Shown piece by piece: positions 14,062-27,600 of a stretch of DNA of 64,000 nt. Within the stretch, counting starts at the first letter, position 1, and every line of letters starts with the position of its first letter. The DNA lies in the NCBI GenBank assembly GCA_011503125.2, contig WWBZ02000040.1, forward strand, positions 2,046,001 through 2,110,000, in the 5' to 3' direction. The stretch is from Botryosphaeria dothidea (Eukaryota; Ascomycota; Dothideomycetes; Botryosphaeriales; Botryosphaeriaceae). The position numbers and the translations under genes were made by a program. The notes below the pieces were generated by a model. The model ran no database searches. It had not been told where the DNA came from and saw only the letters and a program-made list of their open reading frames with translations.

Positions 14062-14079
14062 CCCCCCCCCAAAAAAAAA
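14062..14079. repeat. C9-A9 homopolymer pair
   Basis: Nine C are followed directly by nine A in otherwise unique sequence. It is low complexity and prone to assembly or length error. Confidence 0.6.
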
Positions 14080-16035
14080 CCTTCTGAATACCAGAAATGT
14101 GAAGTGGGACGAAGGCGTGGACCAGGACGTGCCAGGTATTGCTGCGCAGCAGTTGCGTTGCACAGCACGTTTCCAGGTGACGTCGTTTTGCGACCGTGCA
14201 TATAGTGATTGCATGATTGTTTGAACTTGTCTTTTAGCAAGGAGACGCTAACATTTTGAGCAGATGACTCTCGGAACATTCGAGGAGGTTCGGGGTGAGA
14301 GAACAAGAGTGAACATTTCCAACAATCACTATTCCGTGCTTACTGTAGAGCGCTGTCCAGGTTGAAGCAATAGGCTCGGAGTACGATATACGGCCACCCA
14401 GACGGCAAAATCGACCAGGCCTTTGCTTTACATCCATCACTACTGCACGTCAAACAGGCCAGACGGCCAAATTAATTGCAGACTGCGATCAACGGGATAG
14501 GGGAGATGCTTGCGTGGAAAGTGGCCCCACAAATCCTCCGCGCTGGCTGCGTTTGATCTGAGCTACAGGTTACTACTCATGCTGGCCGCATCGGCATCTA
14601 AGGTGGAAACATTTCGCATTCGGTAACTCGCTCATCCTGTTCTTGTACGCATATCCCGATAGGACATTATCGTGATGCCTTCTTTGAGCGACCGGGGTGT
14701 CTCAAGTTGAGGGTTATACGGCTGTACCGGGGAAAAGGCAGCACAGACATGACGTCAAGCATGAAAACCACACCCAAAAAGGCTCCGTGCCTTACAGCCG
14801 CACGAGGCGGCCGCTTATCATTCCGGGGCAGGATACGATCGGACGAAGGAAGGAAGGGTGCAGATGGGAGCGCAGTCAGGTCATCCACACGTCGGAATGT
14901 TTGAGAGAGAAATAGGGAATGGATTAATTAAAAAAACAAGCAATATCGCGGGTAGACCGCCGACGACGTGCCGCAGATCCACCATGTTCAGGCAATGTAT
15001 CTTGCATACGCTTGCGATCTCCGATCCATTGAGTCAGCCGCAAGCCTGGGAAGGAGAGAGAGCCCTTGGTGGCCTGATTTCGAGAAGATAGCTTGCCGGA
15101 GTCGTGACCGCATGGTGGTGTTCTCTATTGCGACCAGAGTGCCTGCTGCCGGGGATCCGAGCGCTCTAGCATGGGGATTGTGGATGTGTGGAGCATGGAT
15201 CGTGGGGCACGGTGGAGAAAGAGACGCGACGCTAACCTTGCTGGGCACCTGCTGATCGAATGCTTATCCACGGTCAGCACTCCGTCGCACTCGCGAATTT
15301 CTATTTTTCTCCCTCTGCTGTGGCTTACATTCTCAATGGCAGGATGCCCACCCTGGGGCATTGGCTGCAGCAAGCGCTTAGAAGGAGGATTGTTGAGCCG
15401 GCGGCGGGCGAGCGACTAGTCAATTAGACGAATCAGGCATGACGGCGGAGGCTTACAGAGGTGTTTTGGTCCAAAAGTAGCAGCGGGCCAGTGCAAATAC
15501 GCGACACTCTGGTGTCTCGCAGAAGCACCATCGCGGCTCGATGAGGCAGTGTTGAGTGGAAGGCGACGACCGTGAGCTGCAATGCCCGCGGCTGGCCGAC
15601 CACGTCGCCCCCGGTTTGGGGTTTGGGTTAGCGTTGGCGGCGGGTCCCATGTCGATGTGCAAGGTACAAGTGCCCAGTGCTGCGACTCCCTTCTTCTTTC
15701 CCTCGAGGCAGCAGCGGGCCGATGGTCGCGTCAAGGAAGGGTCGGGGAAGGGGATGCCTGTGCGCGGTTTGACGGCGCGTACGGACTCCCGCAGAGGCAA
15801 CCGGAGAAGCGGTTTTGGGTTGTCGCTAGCCGCATTGCCCGCAAAAATGTTCGTCGTTGCGAGATGGCGTGCTGTAAGGCCGGAGGCAGCGCTCAGCATT
15901 GGCGGTGGAAGGAGCAATGCTCGGCGTGGAGATGTCGCTGGGTGTAAGAGGCCCAAAGCGGAAAGACGGCAGACGGATTCGGCGGCCGTCGATCTGAGCG
16001 CGCCGAGACCGGCCGGGCGGGTCGGTCCCAGACGA

Positions 16036-16059
16036 ACACGCACACGCACACGCACACGC
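16036..16059. repeat. (ACACGC)4 microsatellite
   Basis: Four perfect tandem copies of a 6-nt unit lie in the PKS-CMR1 spacer. Confidence 0.75.
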
Positions 16060-16234
16060 GCTGACTCTCGTCCACCCGTCCTCACGCCGACATCACCACT
16101 TGGACTTCGCGGTATCGCCTCTGTTCTCATCGTGAGCTCCCGCTGCTCGCCCAGGAGTCTGCCCGTCGACCGTTATCCCGTCAAGCCCGCACGCTCGACA
16201 CGGCTGGAAACGCACCTGCTCTCGGGACTCGGAA

Positions 16235-16240
16235 TATAAA
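16235..16240 (+). promoter_or_regulatory. Isolated TATAAA in the spacer
   Basis: The sequence reads GGAATATAAAGGCG, a strong TATA-box match in GC-rich context. The next few hundred bases hold no recognisable coding frame, so if this is a promoter it probably drives a non-coding transcript. Confidence 0.25.
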
Positions 16241-16593
16241 GGCGTTGTTTTCGTCGTCGTGATCGTGACCAACACGACGCCCGCGGAGCCCAGGGTGTCA
16301 TGCCGCCTGCACGAAGCACTGCTCTCTCCACCGTCATCGCTCACTCTCCGCTGCAGTGCAGCGATTCCATACCATTTTGAGTTCTGGCCAAGCAGCAGCG
16401 ATCCTCAAACGTGGTCACTAGAGCGACATCACAGGCCTGCTTCTCCACACCACGCTAGTGGCGAGCCGCTCCGGCGAAAAAGAAAAGGCCCCTTTGTACG
16501 CGCAACCGCACACACGATTCCCGCCTCGTGGCTGGAATCTGTTACCATCACCAACGTACATTTGGTCCCCGGAAACGCTTACTGAGCGCCCGA

Positions 16594-16619
16594 CAGCAAG
16601 CTCAGCAAGCTCAGCAAGC
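16594..16619. repeat. Three tandem copies of a 9-nt unit (CAGCAAGCT)
   Basis: Two perfect copies and one nearly complete copy of CAGCAAGCT lie head to tail. Minor satellite; no function evident. Confidence 0.6.
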
Positions 16620-17979
16620 AGCCGTTGGACCTTGGTTCGTCTCCCGGCACCCCGGGGGCAGGCATTCACCAGCCTGCATCTGCGCAAAACATGTGACCTT
16701 GCCAGAAGCTTGCCTTTTCCGTGTTCTTTGCAAATGCACCGCCCTCATCCAGTGTGCTTCTGGGCCCGCCTACTCGGGCCCGCCGCGGAGAGCACGAGCT
16801 GCCTGTGCAGGGGCTTCTTGGATATGCTTCGCTGCCCCAGTGTCTGGATTTCTGCTTGACATGCACCACAGCAAAGACTACCGAGACGTGCATACCGGAC
16901 TTAGCGGTCTTGAAGATTCATCCGAGCGCCGCCGTCCGCTGCCTGGTGAGAGCGTGCTTTCTCCGGGCTGGAAGGACCTTCCGTAGTCCGAGCAGAGTGT
17001 CCATTACGCGTCCATCCACGCCAGACTCGGCCAATTGCGATAGTTGTTGGCTGTCGCCGGGTTCCGGTCGAGCATCTGCACAGATGCTTGCGACGTGCGG
17101 GCGGGAAACCGGCTGTGCTCTGACGCCTTGGAGTAATGGGGAAGCCTGCAATGCTCGACATCACCACGAAAACACCGAGCAAGCCCCCCGGCACTGGCAC
17201 TGTTGGCTCGCGTTCCTGCGACATTCTTCAGCAAGCACGAGAGCCGGGCAGAGTCGTTGCAAAACCAGTTTCCGGTAATGTAAGCATCATCGTGGGCGAC
17301 ACTCAAATCATCCGCAAGCGCCTCCCTCGCACCTAGGGCTGTATACCGCAGATGTACTAATGTTCCGCGGCGACACGGCCAGCAGCGGGGTCTCACGGAC
17401 GATAGAGCATGTTGAGAGCCGGCCCGAAGCGGCATGTTTGGCGCTCTCGAGGCGTTTCAGCCTTCCAAGATATGTGGGATTGCGTGGTACAGCTCGCTTT
17501 CGGTGGCCTTTCGTGCCTCTCGGCGGAGCGGTGCAACCATCCTTGGGGCAGCGGGACCCTGTCGATCGCCCCCTGCCTCCGTAGTCAAGCCCACATCGAG
17601 CACCATCGATAGACACGCACAGCTACACAGACGCACATGGCGTGCTGCCAGCCAGACCTCATCTTGCGCAACATCGCGTTTCCGACTCGCTGGGCCTCTT
17701 GTGTGCAGCTGACCACGTTGCAGTGCCTCTACCTCGTCGTACGGCAGCGCCCTCCTGGATTTCGTGGTGCATGCCCTAATTGCCTTTCCGCCGCGGATCC
17801 TCCAACATGCAGCGGAGCGGACCAACCGTCTATCTGACAGCGGGATCAGAGTTACACAGTGAAAGCGAGCTGGGCAGTCCCCATCTCGCTGCCCGTCCCG
17901 ATTGGGATCGCTCGTCTTCTCTTATCAGCGTCGCATCATCGACATGTGCTTCTGGGAGCTTCGAAGACCGATCGTCATT

Positions 17980-17990
17980 CCCCCCCCCCC
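17980..17990. repeat. C11 homopolymer followed by CT repeats
   Basis: Eleven C are followed by TCTCTCTC. Low complexity only. Confidence 0.6.
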
Positions 17991-20900
17991 TCTCTCTCGA
18001 AGAGAAGCCTTCGGCGGCGAGGAGAAGTGAATGAGCCCGCAGAGTTTTATCAGGTCATCCTCCTGTCAGGGATCAGTCCGCGTCACCGCTGCGCTGAACT
18101 TGATTCCGCTTTCGAACAACGCACAGCAACTAATCAATAACCAACCCGAAGCGCTAGAGCTCGTTTACGATGCAAAAAAGACTTTTGTGTGCTGCGATAG
18201 CGAGCGACAGGAGCACGCGCATCGCACAAACCCAACACCAGCGTCCCTGCGATGCGAGTGCGGTAGCGAAGCATGAAAAGAAGATATGCGTCGTGCACCG
18301 TGTTGGTTCCGCGGCGACGATGCCATTCTACCACTGCAGCGGGTCGGAAAGCCCTGCTCCATGGTTCTTATGCTGCTGCCTGTCTGCCTGCTTGCCTGAC
18401 TGCGGCTGCTCGAACTGTCGAGGACCGCAAGCATCTTGGCGCTGTCGTACCTGGTGGAGTGCGGCAACGCGGTGCCCCGAAGAGGAAAGCGGGGGGAGAG
18501 AGAGCAGACAAGCAATCAGAGGGGAGGAAAATAAGAAATCGGCCGTTGGCTGCTGAGGTCATCTTCCCCAGCTGGCCTGATGAGTCTACAGCGGGAAATC
18601 GTTCAGCCGCGTTGCAAGTCCTCGGTCGCTCCGCTGCCATGCACACCGCCATGATCCAACACACACAACACTTACTTGCTCTTGGCGTGGTGGTTCAGAA
18701 CACAACCCTACAACGGTTATCCACAGCGTAAGATCTAGGCTTTTTCTTTCTGTTTTTAGTGTTGTCGAGTTTGATCGACGCTTCCTTCTGCCGTTGCGCC
18801 GCCTTCTTCCAGCCTTTGTTTTTGAAATCTCACCCGCCATACGTAAGCGGCGCGCCCTCTGCACCACGTCTTTCGCTCCCACGATGCCACGATGCCCGCG
18901 CAGCTGAAGCAAGACGGCCGAGCATGCGGGGGCCAGACAGCCAAGCTCTTTTGCACTCCCTTCTCGAACAAGCCAACAGAACGAGCCTGCGGATGACGAC
19001 CAGTTAGCTCGTACGGAGATCCCGCGAGCACCACAGCTTCCCCACGATGTGCAGCTCGCGCAGGCCGTCTGCTCGCACGAGGCCACAAGATCTCGGCTAT
19101 TCGATCTACAGGGCTTGGAGCTGAACCAACGTCGTGACTTGGGAGTTCTCTTGTCGAGACGGGGAGGCAGGTCCATGTGTGCGCACCGCGTTGTTGGCGT
19201 CAAATGATCAGGTCTCATGGAAAGCGCGCGTAGGCACGGGTCCACGCAGAGCCAACCAGTTGCTCTGCTCAGCATCTGAACATATGTTGGTCTCTGCCTC
19301 ATGGTAAGAACCAAGACACCCAGAGACACCCATACCCCCTCCCCCACGCGGGGCATATTCTGTCCTACCAAGGGCTGGCCACTTAGCTGCTAAGCCATGT
19401 CGGCTTCCTGAAGGCGCGAGAGTGCGAGCATGCGAGGGACGAGCAACGCTCCCACCCAACCCCAACTCGCCGAGGATAGGTCGTTCAGGCGCTCTTTTCC
19501 AGCTCTTCCCAGCCCCGTATTCGGCCGAAGACGAGACCCGTATTTTCTAGGCTTCCACTATCTTTCCATTCCTTCACCGGTCGTTCCGCGCGCAACAATT
19601 CCAGAGACGCGTACGTCCCAGAGGTCGCTCGTTTCTCTTCCGCGGTTGTTGTGCTGCAGTCTCAACACCAGCATTTCCCTTTCTCGTCGCACCCTCGGAA
19701 AGGCTTACGTACGGGAGCGAAGTTTGCTGTTGCGCAAACATTTCGCGAGATCTTCCTCTGTCTGGCCTTGACCGAGCGACTGGCCTGACAGGCACCGATG
19801 GACTGGGTGCGGCGGGTGCCCGCTCACACACCACGCGAGCGAGGGCTGCGCGAATGCTGTTGCTGCGGCCGGAGCGCAGTGCAAGCCATTTCGGGGCTGC
19901 ACGTAATGGACAGGAAATAGAAGCAAGTAGAAGATACAACAGGCGGGAAGGATTCACAAGCAACAGCAAGCCAGACGACGGGAGCGCGGGAAGGAGGCAA
20001 AGGCTGTGCAACTTCGCCCACGCGCTCACCATATCGGTCCAATCTGATGGCTTCTGACGTCCAAAATTATCTGTCAACACCCCGCCGCCTTGCTCTTCTT
20101 CCAACAGTAGGCTTTTGGGGCGGCGGCGATGCCATGGAGGGCAAGGAAATAGAAAAGAAGGTAGGCGTGGGAGCAGAGAGAAGTGAGACAGAGGTAAGAC
20201 GAAAGTAGGGAGCGTCCCTACCGTTCTGCGAACGCGGTGCACACCCATGGAAGCAGCCTATCCACTTCCCCGGGACCACTCACACACGCGTGCTCTCTAG
20301 CGGCTTCTAGTCTTCATGCGGAGCAGCTGCTCGCTCGCAACAAAGACGTTGAAAGGGTTGGTCGGCTGGTCACCGCCACCGCCGCATTTCCGTTTTTGGG
20401 TGTCCGCTTGAACATGCCGTTTCTCTGCTGGCAGCCTGTTCTCAGCTCAGGCTAGCCTCACATAGCAGCTCAGGACCAACGCAAAGGCACTTTGGCACGA
20501 CAACGAGCAGCGAAGCCGACTGCTTATTAGAATCTACCGCAAGCAGGTAGCGGATGATGATAAATCAGAAGGTCGGAAACCTTGTCCAGCATCAACGCCC
20601 GAAAAAGGTAAGCAAAGTAAACGTGGACTCGGTAAGAAAGACAAGACAGCAGAATGCGGCCAGCCAGCCAAGCGGGAGAGGTGACTGGCTGCTGAGCACT
20701 AACAGCTGTAGGTGGTCAGCCCTGCCTGGCCGGGGCCTGCGCCGTCCGGATGAACCCTGATCCACGTTTCCGCCGCTTTTCTGCCCTTTTCCCTCTCGCC
20801 CATCCCAGCAGCGCTGCCGTTTTCTCTCATCTGACAGTAATGCATGCAATCAAAGCGCCGGATGTCCTGCTGTGCTGCCCTACAGCACCCTAAGCGACGC

Positions 20901-23900
20901 AAATCTCAAGAATCGCGTGCGCATCGAGATGCGCGTGGTCCCGCTCCCATTCCGGCCCCCAGGATAAGTCCTCGTCGCCAGGGTCTGCCGCTGTTTGCTT
21001 GTGTGGCTTTGCCAATTTTCCTTGGACGATAAGACGAGGCTGCCAACCTGCATATCTCACTCTACTCCTCTTCGCCCACCTGCGCAAGCTCCACACTACA
21101 TCATCATCATCATTATCAGCACAATCAGCAGAGCAGCAATCAGCAACCAAGGCTCCTGCGCCCGGCCCCATCCCTTCGGTCTCGCTCTGTGGCGTCCTTT
21201 GCTGTCTGCCTCTCTGATGCCCAAACATCCAGGGCAGCCGTCTTGATTCGTTCACGACTGTGTCTTCTTTTTCCGAGCCCGCTGCCGTGCTGCCCTTCTG
21301 CTGTTGTCTCACCCCCAAAACACTTGCAAGCCACGCGCGTGCTCACGCGCAGCACTTCATCCACGATGCTCTCAAACACACGCCCACACATGCCCACGTA
21401 TCTACACCCCCCATTACTGCCAAGGACGAAGATAGAAAAGAGATGAAATAAATGGGGCAACAAGGGAAGCAGATGACATGAGATTCCGAATCCTCCGCTT
21501 GGAGGTGCAGGGGGGGAGGGGGGAGCATCAAACCGAACCAGGCGGATTTTACGAGGATTAAGCTCCGACTCGGTCCACTCTTCAATGTTTCAGTTTATTT
21601 TATGCTTCATGCTCTTCGGGGAGCATGAGGATGCCCATCAGACGAGCGAGGAAGAGAATGAAAGAAATGAAAATGGCGTTTTTGTGCTGATCCGATCTGA
21701 TGATGCGTTGTTCGCTTCTTCTTGTTATCCCACACATTTTACGCCCGGGGGACCCACCCCTAACCCCGGAGCATTGTTCTCCACACACACTCACCCACAC
21801 GCACGCACAGACGCCGATGATCCACCTCGCTGCTATCCGACCGGTTTGAAAGGAAAGAGGAAGCGCCAGCCCAGCAGGCCCGGTCTAGAAGCGGTTCCGC
21901 AAAAGAACCAGACGCGCCCCATCAATCCTGTTCTGGACCCGAGTATGTATGGAGGAAGCAGGCAAACAAAAACAAGGGTCTACCCGCTCCTCGACCGGGG
22001 AGGAAAGAAAAAAAGGCGCAAGGCTCCCTTAACTTTCTGGGGTCGAGTATTCTTTGTATGTGAGTATGGCCTGACCAGGTGTGAATTTAAGAGGGAAAAA
22101 CAAAGCCCGAGGACCTGATTTTTCTCTCTATCGCCACAGTGTGACCGGGCGGGCAGGCAGAGCGGAGCAGGTAGTCAGTCGCTTGAGTTTCTCTTGGGTA
22201 GCATTCTTTGCAGTCCAGACTTCCGAAGTGCACGCATGTGCCTACGTGCTTCCGACGTACGTTGCTTTGCATGGGTGGGTGTGGCCCAGATCCAGCGCCC
22301 AGCAATAGGGCTAGGCGAGGGGAAGGTTTGACTTCCAATTGATTATTCGCATATCGATCGCTGCTGCGTGGTTTGCTCTGCGGGCCGGGGAAGTTACTGA
22401 AGAAGGTCGATCGACAGGCGATTGCAAAAGCTTCTGGCAGCAAACCGTTTGTTAAAACGTTATATGTCCGGGACAGGGTAAGAGAGAAGGAATTGGAGAG
22501 AGAGAAACGGGCGGGTAGCGGTACACGCGGGTATTTCCTTTTAGATTGCGGCGAAGGGCCGAGCATCAGCGGCATCTTCGGCGTCGCCGGATTTTCTCCC
22601 TTCCACCACAGAGCTTGCTTTGCTTTGCTTTGCATCGCTTGGCGGCGTCTCTTTTGGGCGGATGATTAATGATCCTTTCTCGTGTTTTCCCCTCGAGCCT
22701 GGACACAACGGGCATAAGGTGTGATCTTCACATGATATTTTGCTTATTGCACATGCTTTTTCTCCTCCTTGCTGGTTTTAGCTGCAACACCCAGGACTTT
22801 GGGGATTTGTTCTGGAAATTTTCGCGAACAAGGCCAGAGAAACAGCAAAAGAGCACTAATGCTGAGTGGGCGTCGGCAGGCGACAAAATTGGAAGTAAGC
22901 AGGTCCCCCGAGGAATCTCCTACCGACGGGAAGGGCCATTGGAATCTTACGGGATCGACGCCCAGACGGCCGCATTGGAGGAGAACTGGTGTATCCGCCT
23001 TCCCGTATTCCTGTCTGCGCATGTTCTCAGGGACGACTTCGAGGCGGCTAAGTCGGATGATGTCGACAATGGTGAAGGACTAAGCTGCTGTCTGGGAAGA
23101 ACTGTCATCGCAATTGCCGTTTAAGGCATCTTCAGGGCAGACACCGCTATGTTACAGACCGACCTCTTTTCTTGTACGCGCTTTGTGGTCCTCATGCATG
23201 AACAAGCCAATTCGCAATAGGAAAGCCGGCGGCACACGAAACGAATCCTGCTCTGCCCTGTTCTACCCCAACACAGGCAGCCGGGCCGGGGAAGCATACG
23301 ATCAACTGGGGGCTAAAAGAGCCGAATTCATCTCTGATTGCTGCAGGAAATTGGTGCGTGAAGATTCTCTCCACAATAAGGATTCCCACGGCCTGGCGTC
23401 CGCTATTCGAGAGGAGAAAATCCCCGCTTGCGTTCGTGTTAAACGCTGTCTCTGTTGTTCCTTTCGCCTCCACAATATCCACCCAGGCCAGGACCCCTGC
23501 GCAAACCCTGGCCGAGTGCCCAGCCGGCGCTTTAAATGCCCTGACAGCACAATGTACCAGCGACTCACCCTCCCCGCTCTATGCTCCCATAAGCGCAACG
23601 CCCCAAGCCTCCCCATCCCAAGCCCACCACGCAGATCTCACCTCAGCACTTTACTTTCCTTCGCGGCAAGGCTGACAGGCCCCAAAGCAAGCCCACCCGT
23701 ATAGCGAGAGTGAAGCCTGCTCACCAACGGGAAGAAGCCGCCCGTCCGCTGCCGTTCGCTCAACAGGCGAGCGAAACGAACAGCGCACCGCACGCGTATG
23801 ACAAAAGAGGCGTTCTTCGTCTTATTCCTGACCCGGTAGTCGAAGGTAAGCCCAGAAGGAGAGAGGAGAGAAAGGAAGAGGGGCGCAACCGCACCCCTTC

Positions 23901-24642
23901 CTCGCTCTGCCCTACAGGATCCCATCCCGGACACCCTTTTTCTGTCATTCCCTCCCAGCCTTACCGTACCTCGACCTACCGTTTCCATCTCCCGCCCGAC
24001 CTCACGACCGCCAACGCAGAGAATGCCTCCCGTCCTTGCTTTACTGCTTATGCTTTGCAGCGGAGATTTCGAGGAGATATTTCCTTTTCCATCGCGTCAA
24101 CGCAACCTCCCCTTTGGGCCTCAATACCGAGCCTGCGGTGAGGAGAGCACAGTCGAGATCTGCGACATCAATCAAGACATTGAGAACGGCGCTGAAAAGG
24201 GTGCTGCGCAATCAAAGGCCATGGAAACATCACAGCTCGTGGCGTGCAGTGCAGTGCAGTAGTGGGGAAAGCGGGACAGGAGGAGAGCGGAAGGGTCTTC
24301 AGAGGGCTGCGCCGGCGGCGCCTTCCGAATTGCGCGATTGCTCTGATCCTGAAGGCGGCGCCGCTCTTGTTTTTTTTCTTCCTCTTCTTGCGGTGACCCT
24401 ACCGCTGCCGCCTGTGGTGTCCTTGGCTGCGAGAATCCTGCGCGGGCGCCGCTGACTACATCGGGGAGAGCGAAGAGAGGGGCGCTGCAGCTGCCAGTGG
24501 CTGGCATGTTGGCGCGCCAGCCATGCCGTGCTCCCGCAAACCCGCGAAAGCGCGGCGCTGCAGTGGGGTTTTTAGTTGGCAATCTTCGAGGTGTAGCATT
24601 GGGAAGTGGAGTGTCTGAGAAAAGGGTCTGAGACATGCTGGC

Positions 24643-24660
24643 GGGGGGGGGGGGGGGGGG
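24643..24660. repeat. G18 homopolymer
   Basis: Eighteen consecutive G, the longest homopolymer I noticed in the window. The exact length in an assembly is unreliable. Confidence 0.7.
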
Positions 24661-27600
24661 TATTGGCCTGCGTCTCGTGGGAGGGCTTGTTTCCGATTCG
24701 AGATCTCCCGGGATGGCGCTTCTTTGTATAAGGTCCCCTAACCACCTGACTCGATGATCGTTGTGCAAAGCAGATACATGGGCGGTGCCATCATGGCGTT
24801 CTCTCTTCCCTTGGCTCGCAAAGCAGGCTGTGCACGACACGGGCGGGGAAACCGCCACGCAAACGGTTTTGTGCAGCCATAGCCGAACGACGAGAGTGTG
24901 GGAGACGGCAGTGAGGTAGGTGTAGAAGGGCCCTGCAGACCGGGATGGCGAACTTGGCTTTCTAGCGCGCGGGAGCGTCCATAACCGCGCCTTGTTACCC
25001 CATTTGCCGTCATGACGTAGGCTGCGTGCCTCGTAAGGGTAATCGAAGGGTCTTGGCACCGTGGTGAATCATTTCCAGGCTGGGGAGATTCATGCTCCGA
25101 ACGTTTAGAATGTTCCCGACACCCGGCCGGCTGGGAGAGAGCAGGCACGCGGTGCAACGCGCGATGCTGTTAGCCGGGCGAGTCAAGGAAGAAAGACACG
25201 GCGGCCATGGCGGCCAACTGTTGGATGGGCAGGGTGGAGCTCGGGATAATGAAGAGCGTACCGGATTCGTAATGATGCGCCCCGAGATAGAGCAGGTCAG
25301 TCACGGGTACATGCGGCGCCGGAAGAATCGGAGCAGTTGCTGGCGACATGCAAGGACAAGGTGCAGAGGAGGGAGACAAGATGAAGCGGCGCAGACAGAG
25401 AGACAAGCACAGCAGAGTGGCTGGTGGGCCGCGCAGCCACCAATACTCTTGTACAGTAGCCTTGCAGAATCGACGGGCAAGATACATGTACATGCATGCA
25501 TGTCTCTGCTGGGGCGGCGGGCGGGCGAGTGGGCGGTGCTGGCCGCTCGTAGGGCAGATTCCTTCGACAGGGAAAAGAGTCCCTCATGGCGATAACATCA
25601 CGACGCCGAAACGGGACAGCGAAGCGAGGAGGAAGGGGGCGCACGGTGGGGAACCGATGCGGTGGGTTGGCTTCTGCTCTGCCATTGATCCTTCACCAGT
25701 CGGTCAGCGAGATAAGTGCCCACGATGGATTTGCTGTTGGTGGTAAGAGCAGGCGGGGAAGCGCGGGACTGCGCTCGTATGGATCCCGCGAGGCATGCGC
25801 TGCGCCCGGGGCCGCGTTGGGAAGCGGCGCGCGCTGATCGGGGCCCATATAGGGACGAGCGGACCGGGCGACCGCGCGTTGGCGCCCGCTGGGCCATAGG
25901 GCCAGCGCCAGCAAACAGCGCGAGTGCATGTAAGCAGGAAAGCGCGACCGAAGAGGCAAGCAGCATTGCCTAATACGAGCGCGAGCTTGGCTGCTCGCTT
26001 TTGCATGTGCTGCCCGAATGGAGCAGCGTGGGCGTGCCTGGCTAGCAGACCGCGCTCGATCGGGCGATCGAGGGATCGACGTCAAAAGATACGCGAAGCC
26101 ACCGCGCGCACTGCCGTCGCCGTTGGCCTCTTGACGGTAGCAGTGGCAGCCGGCGGTTTCGACACGGCCGACGGGTGAGCGCGCGATGCGACCATGTGCC
26201 GGGACGCGCGCGGAGTCATGGCCGAGTGCGGTAAGCGACGAGCAGAGCGGCGGCTGCTCTCGAGACTCGTGTGGGAGCTCGTGTTGTGGCATTGGAGCTG
26301 CAGGCATTGGAGCCCGCGATCCAATGGCTGGCTGCGAGTCGAGCTCAAGTACCATGGGCGGTAGGCAGTCGGCACGTTGTCCCCTCCACGGGAACACGGA
26401 ACCGTCGCGGCCGGGGGCGTGGGCATGATTGATGTAGCGGCGCGTCAACGACGACACCACTTACCGCTTGCTGCCGCTCCACTCCCTCCCCTCGGGCTCG
26501 CGCCCTTGCAATTTTTCCGAGCACCGACCTCCCACACACCCACGACCGGCGGAGCCTCAGGGGCATGCCACCATCGCGAACCGTCAAATTGCAAGGACTG
26601 GGACAGCTTCTCGTCCTGCACTGTTTCGACGGCTTGAAACGGCGCCGCCGCGCCCTTCGGCCTCCACAGCCAACCCGGCACCGAGCCGGCACAAGCAATT
26701 GACGCACGAGGCGGCCCGCGAAGCCAAAGGCCCGAGCGCGCAAGCAGTCAAAGCTCAATGCGGAAGCGCGCCTGCGAGGATAAACCCACCACGGCTGTTT
26801 GCTTAAGGTTACAGATTCTGTCCTCTACCCTAAACAACCGACTGCCTCGATATTATTGAGCCTCTTGCGGAAGTCGGCAGCTCTCGTGAACGCAGAGGTG
26901 GAGGCATTGGCAGGGGTCCGGCCCGTCCGTCAACGAGAACAGCGGGCCAGCACTGACACTGGCATTGGCATCTCCACCCCCGGGGTGCCGACCGAGCAGG
27001 CGACCGAGCAGCCTGGCGGTGGCCCGAGAGCGTCGGCCGCCGTGCCGCGCAGGAGCTCTGCCATGGTGTTTTTCTTTTCCTCAACAACAGCGCGTTCTTG
27101 GGGCACTCGCTGGCCCGAAGCGGCGACTCGAAACATGGCTGGCTGAGTGAGGCAATGGTAGCGACCAGAAACGGCCACCAAGGGCCGCTGATCTGCGGCC
27201 GGGGCGGCGATCAATTTGGCAGCGCGCATCCTCCGCAGCAAGCGGACCACTCCACTTCTGCCAGAGCAGCCCTGGGACTTCCCTCAAGCCCGCAGTCGCT
27301 TGCCGTTACTGCTTCGACGCGCGATCGTCTGGAATGCACACAGCGGCGAGATTGCGGATCGGCAGCGCTTCAGGCAGCCTCGAGCTGTCAAGTCAATGCT
27401 GCTGGGAGCCCACGTCAGCAGCGCGGAGGAATACACGTTCTGGGGCGCGTCGTCAGCCCTGCCTGCTGCGCGACATGCACGCACGCTGAGCTTGAGCGCT
27501 GCTGCTGAGTGAGGGCGAGTGGGGCGTGAAGAGGTGAGGTCCAAGGGCCGCTGTTTCGAGGGCTGCTATTTCCAGCGGGGCTGCTAAGATGGCGCAACTA

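Noticed and set aside
18586..26460. Several frames of 200-295 codons in the spacer (for example 18586-19371, 19574-20248, 24172-25059, 25693-26460)
   Set aside because: Composition is Arg/Ser/Pro/Ala-rich, they overlap equally long frames on the other strand, and no domain or plausible splice partner is visible.
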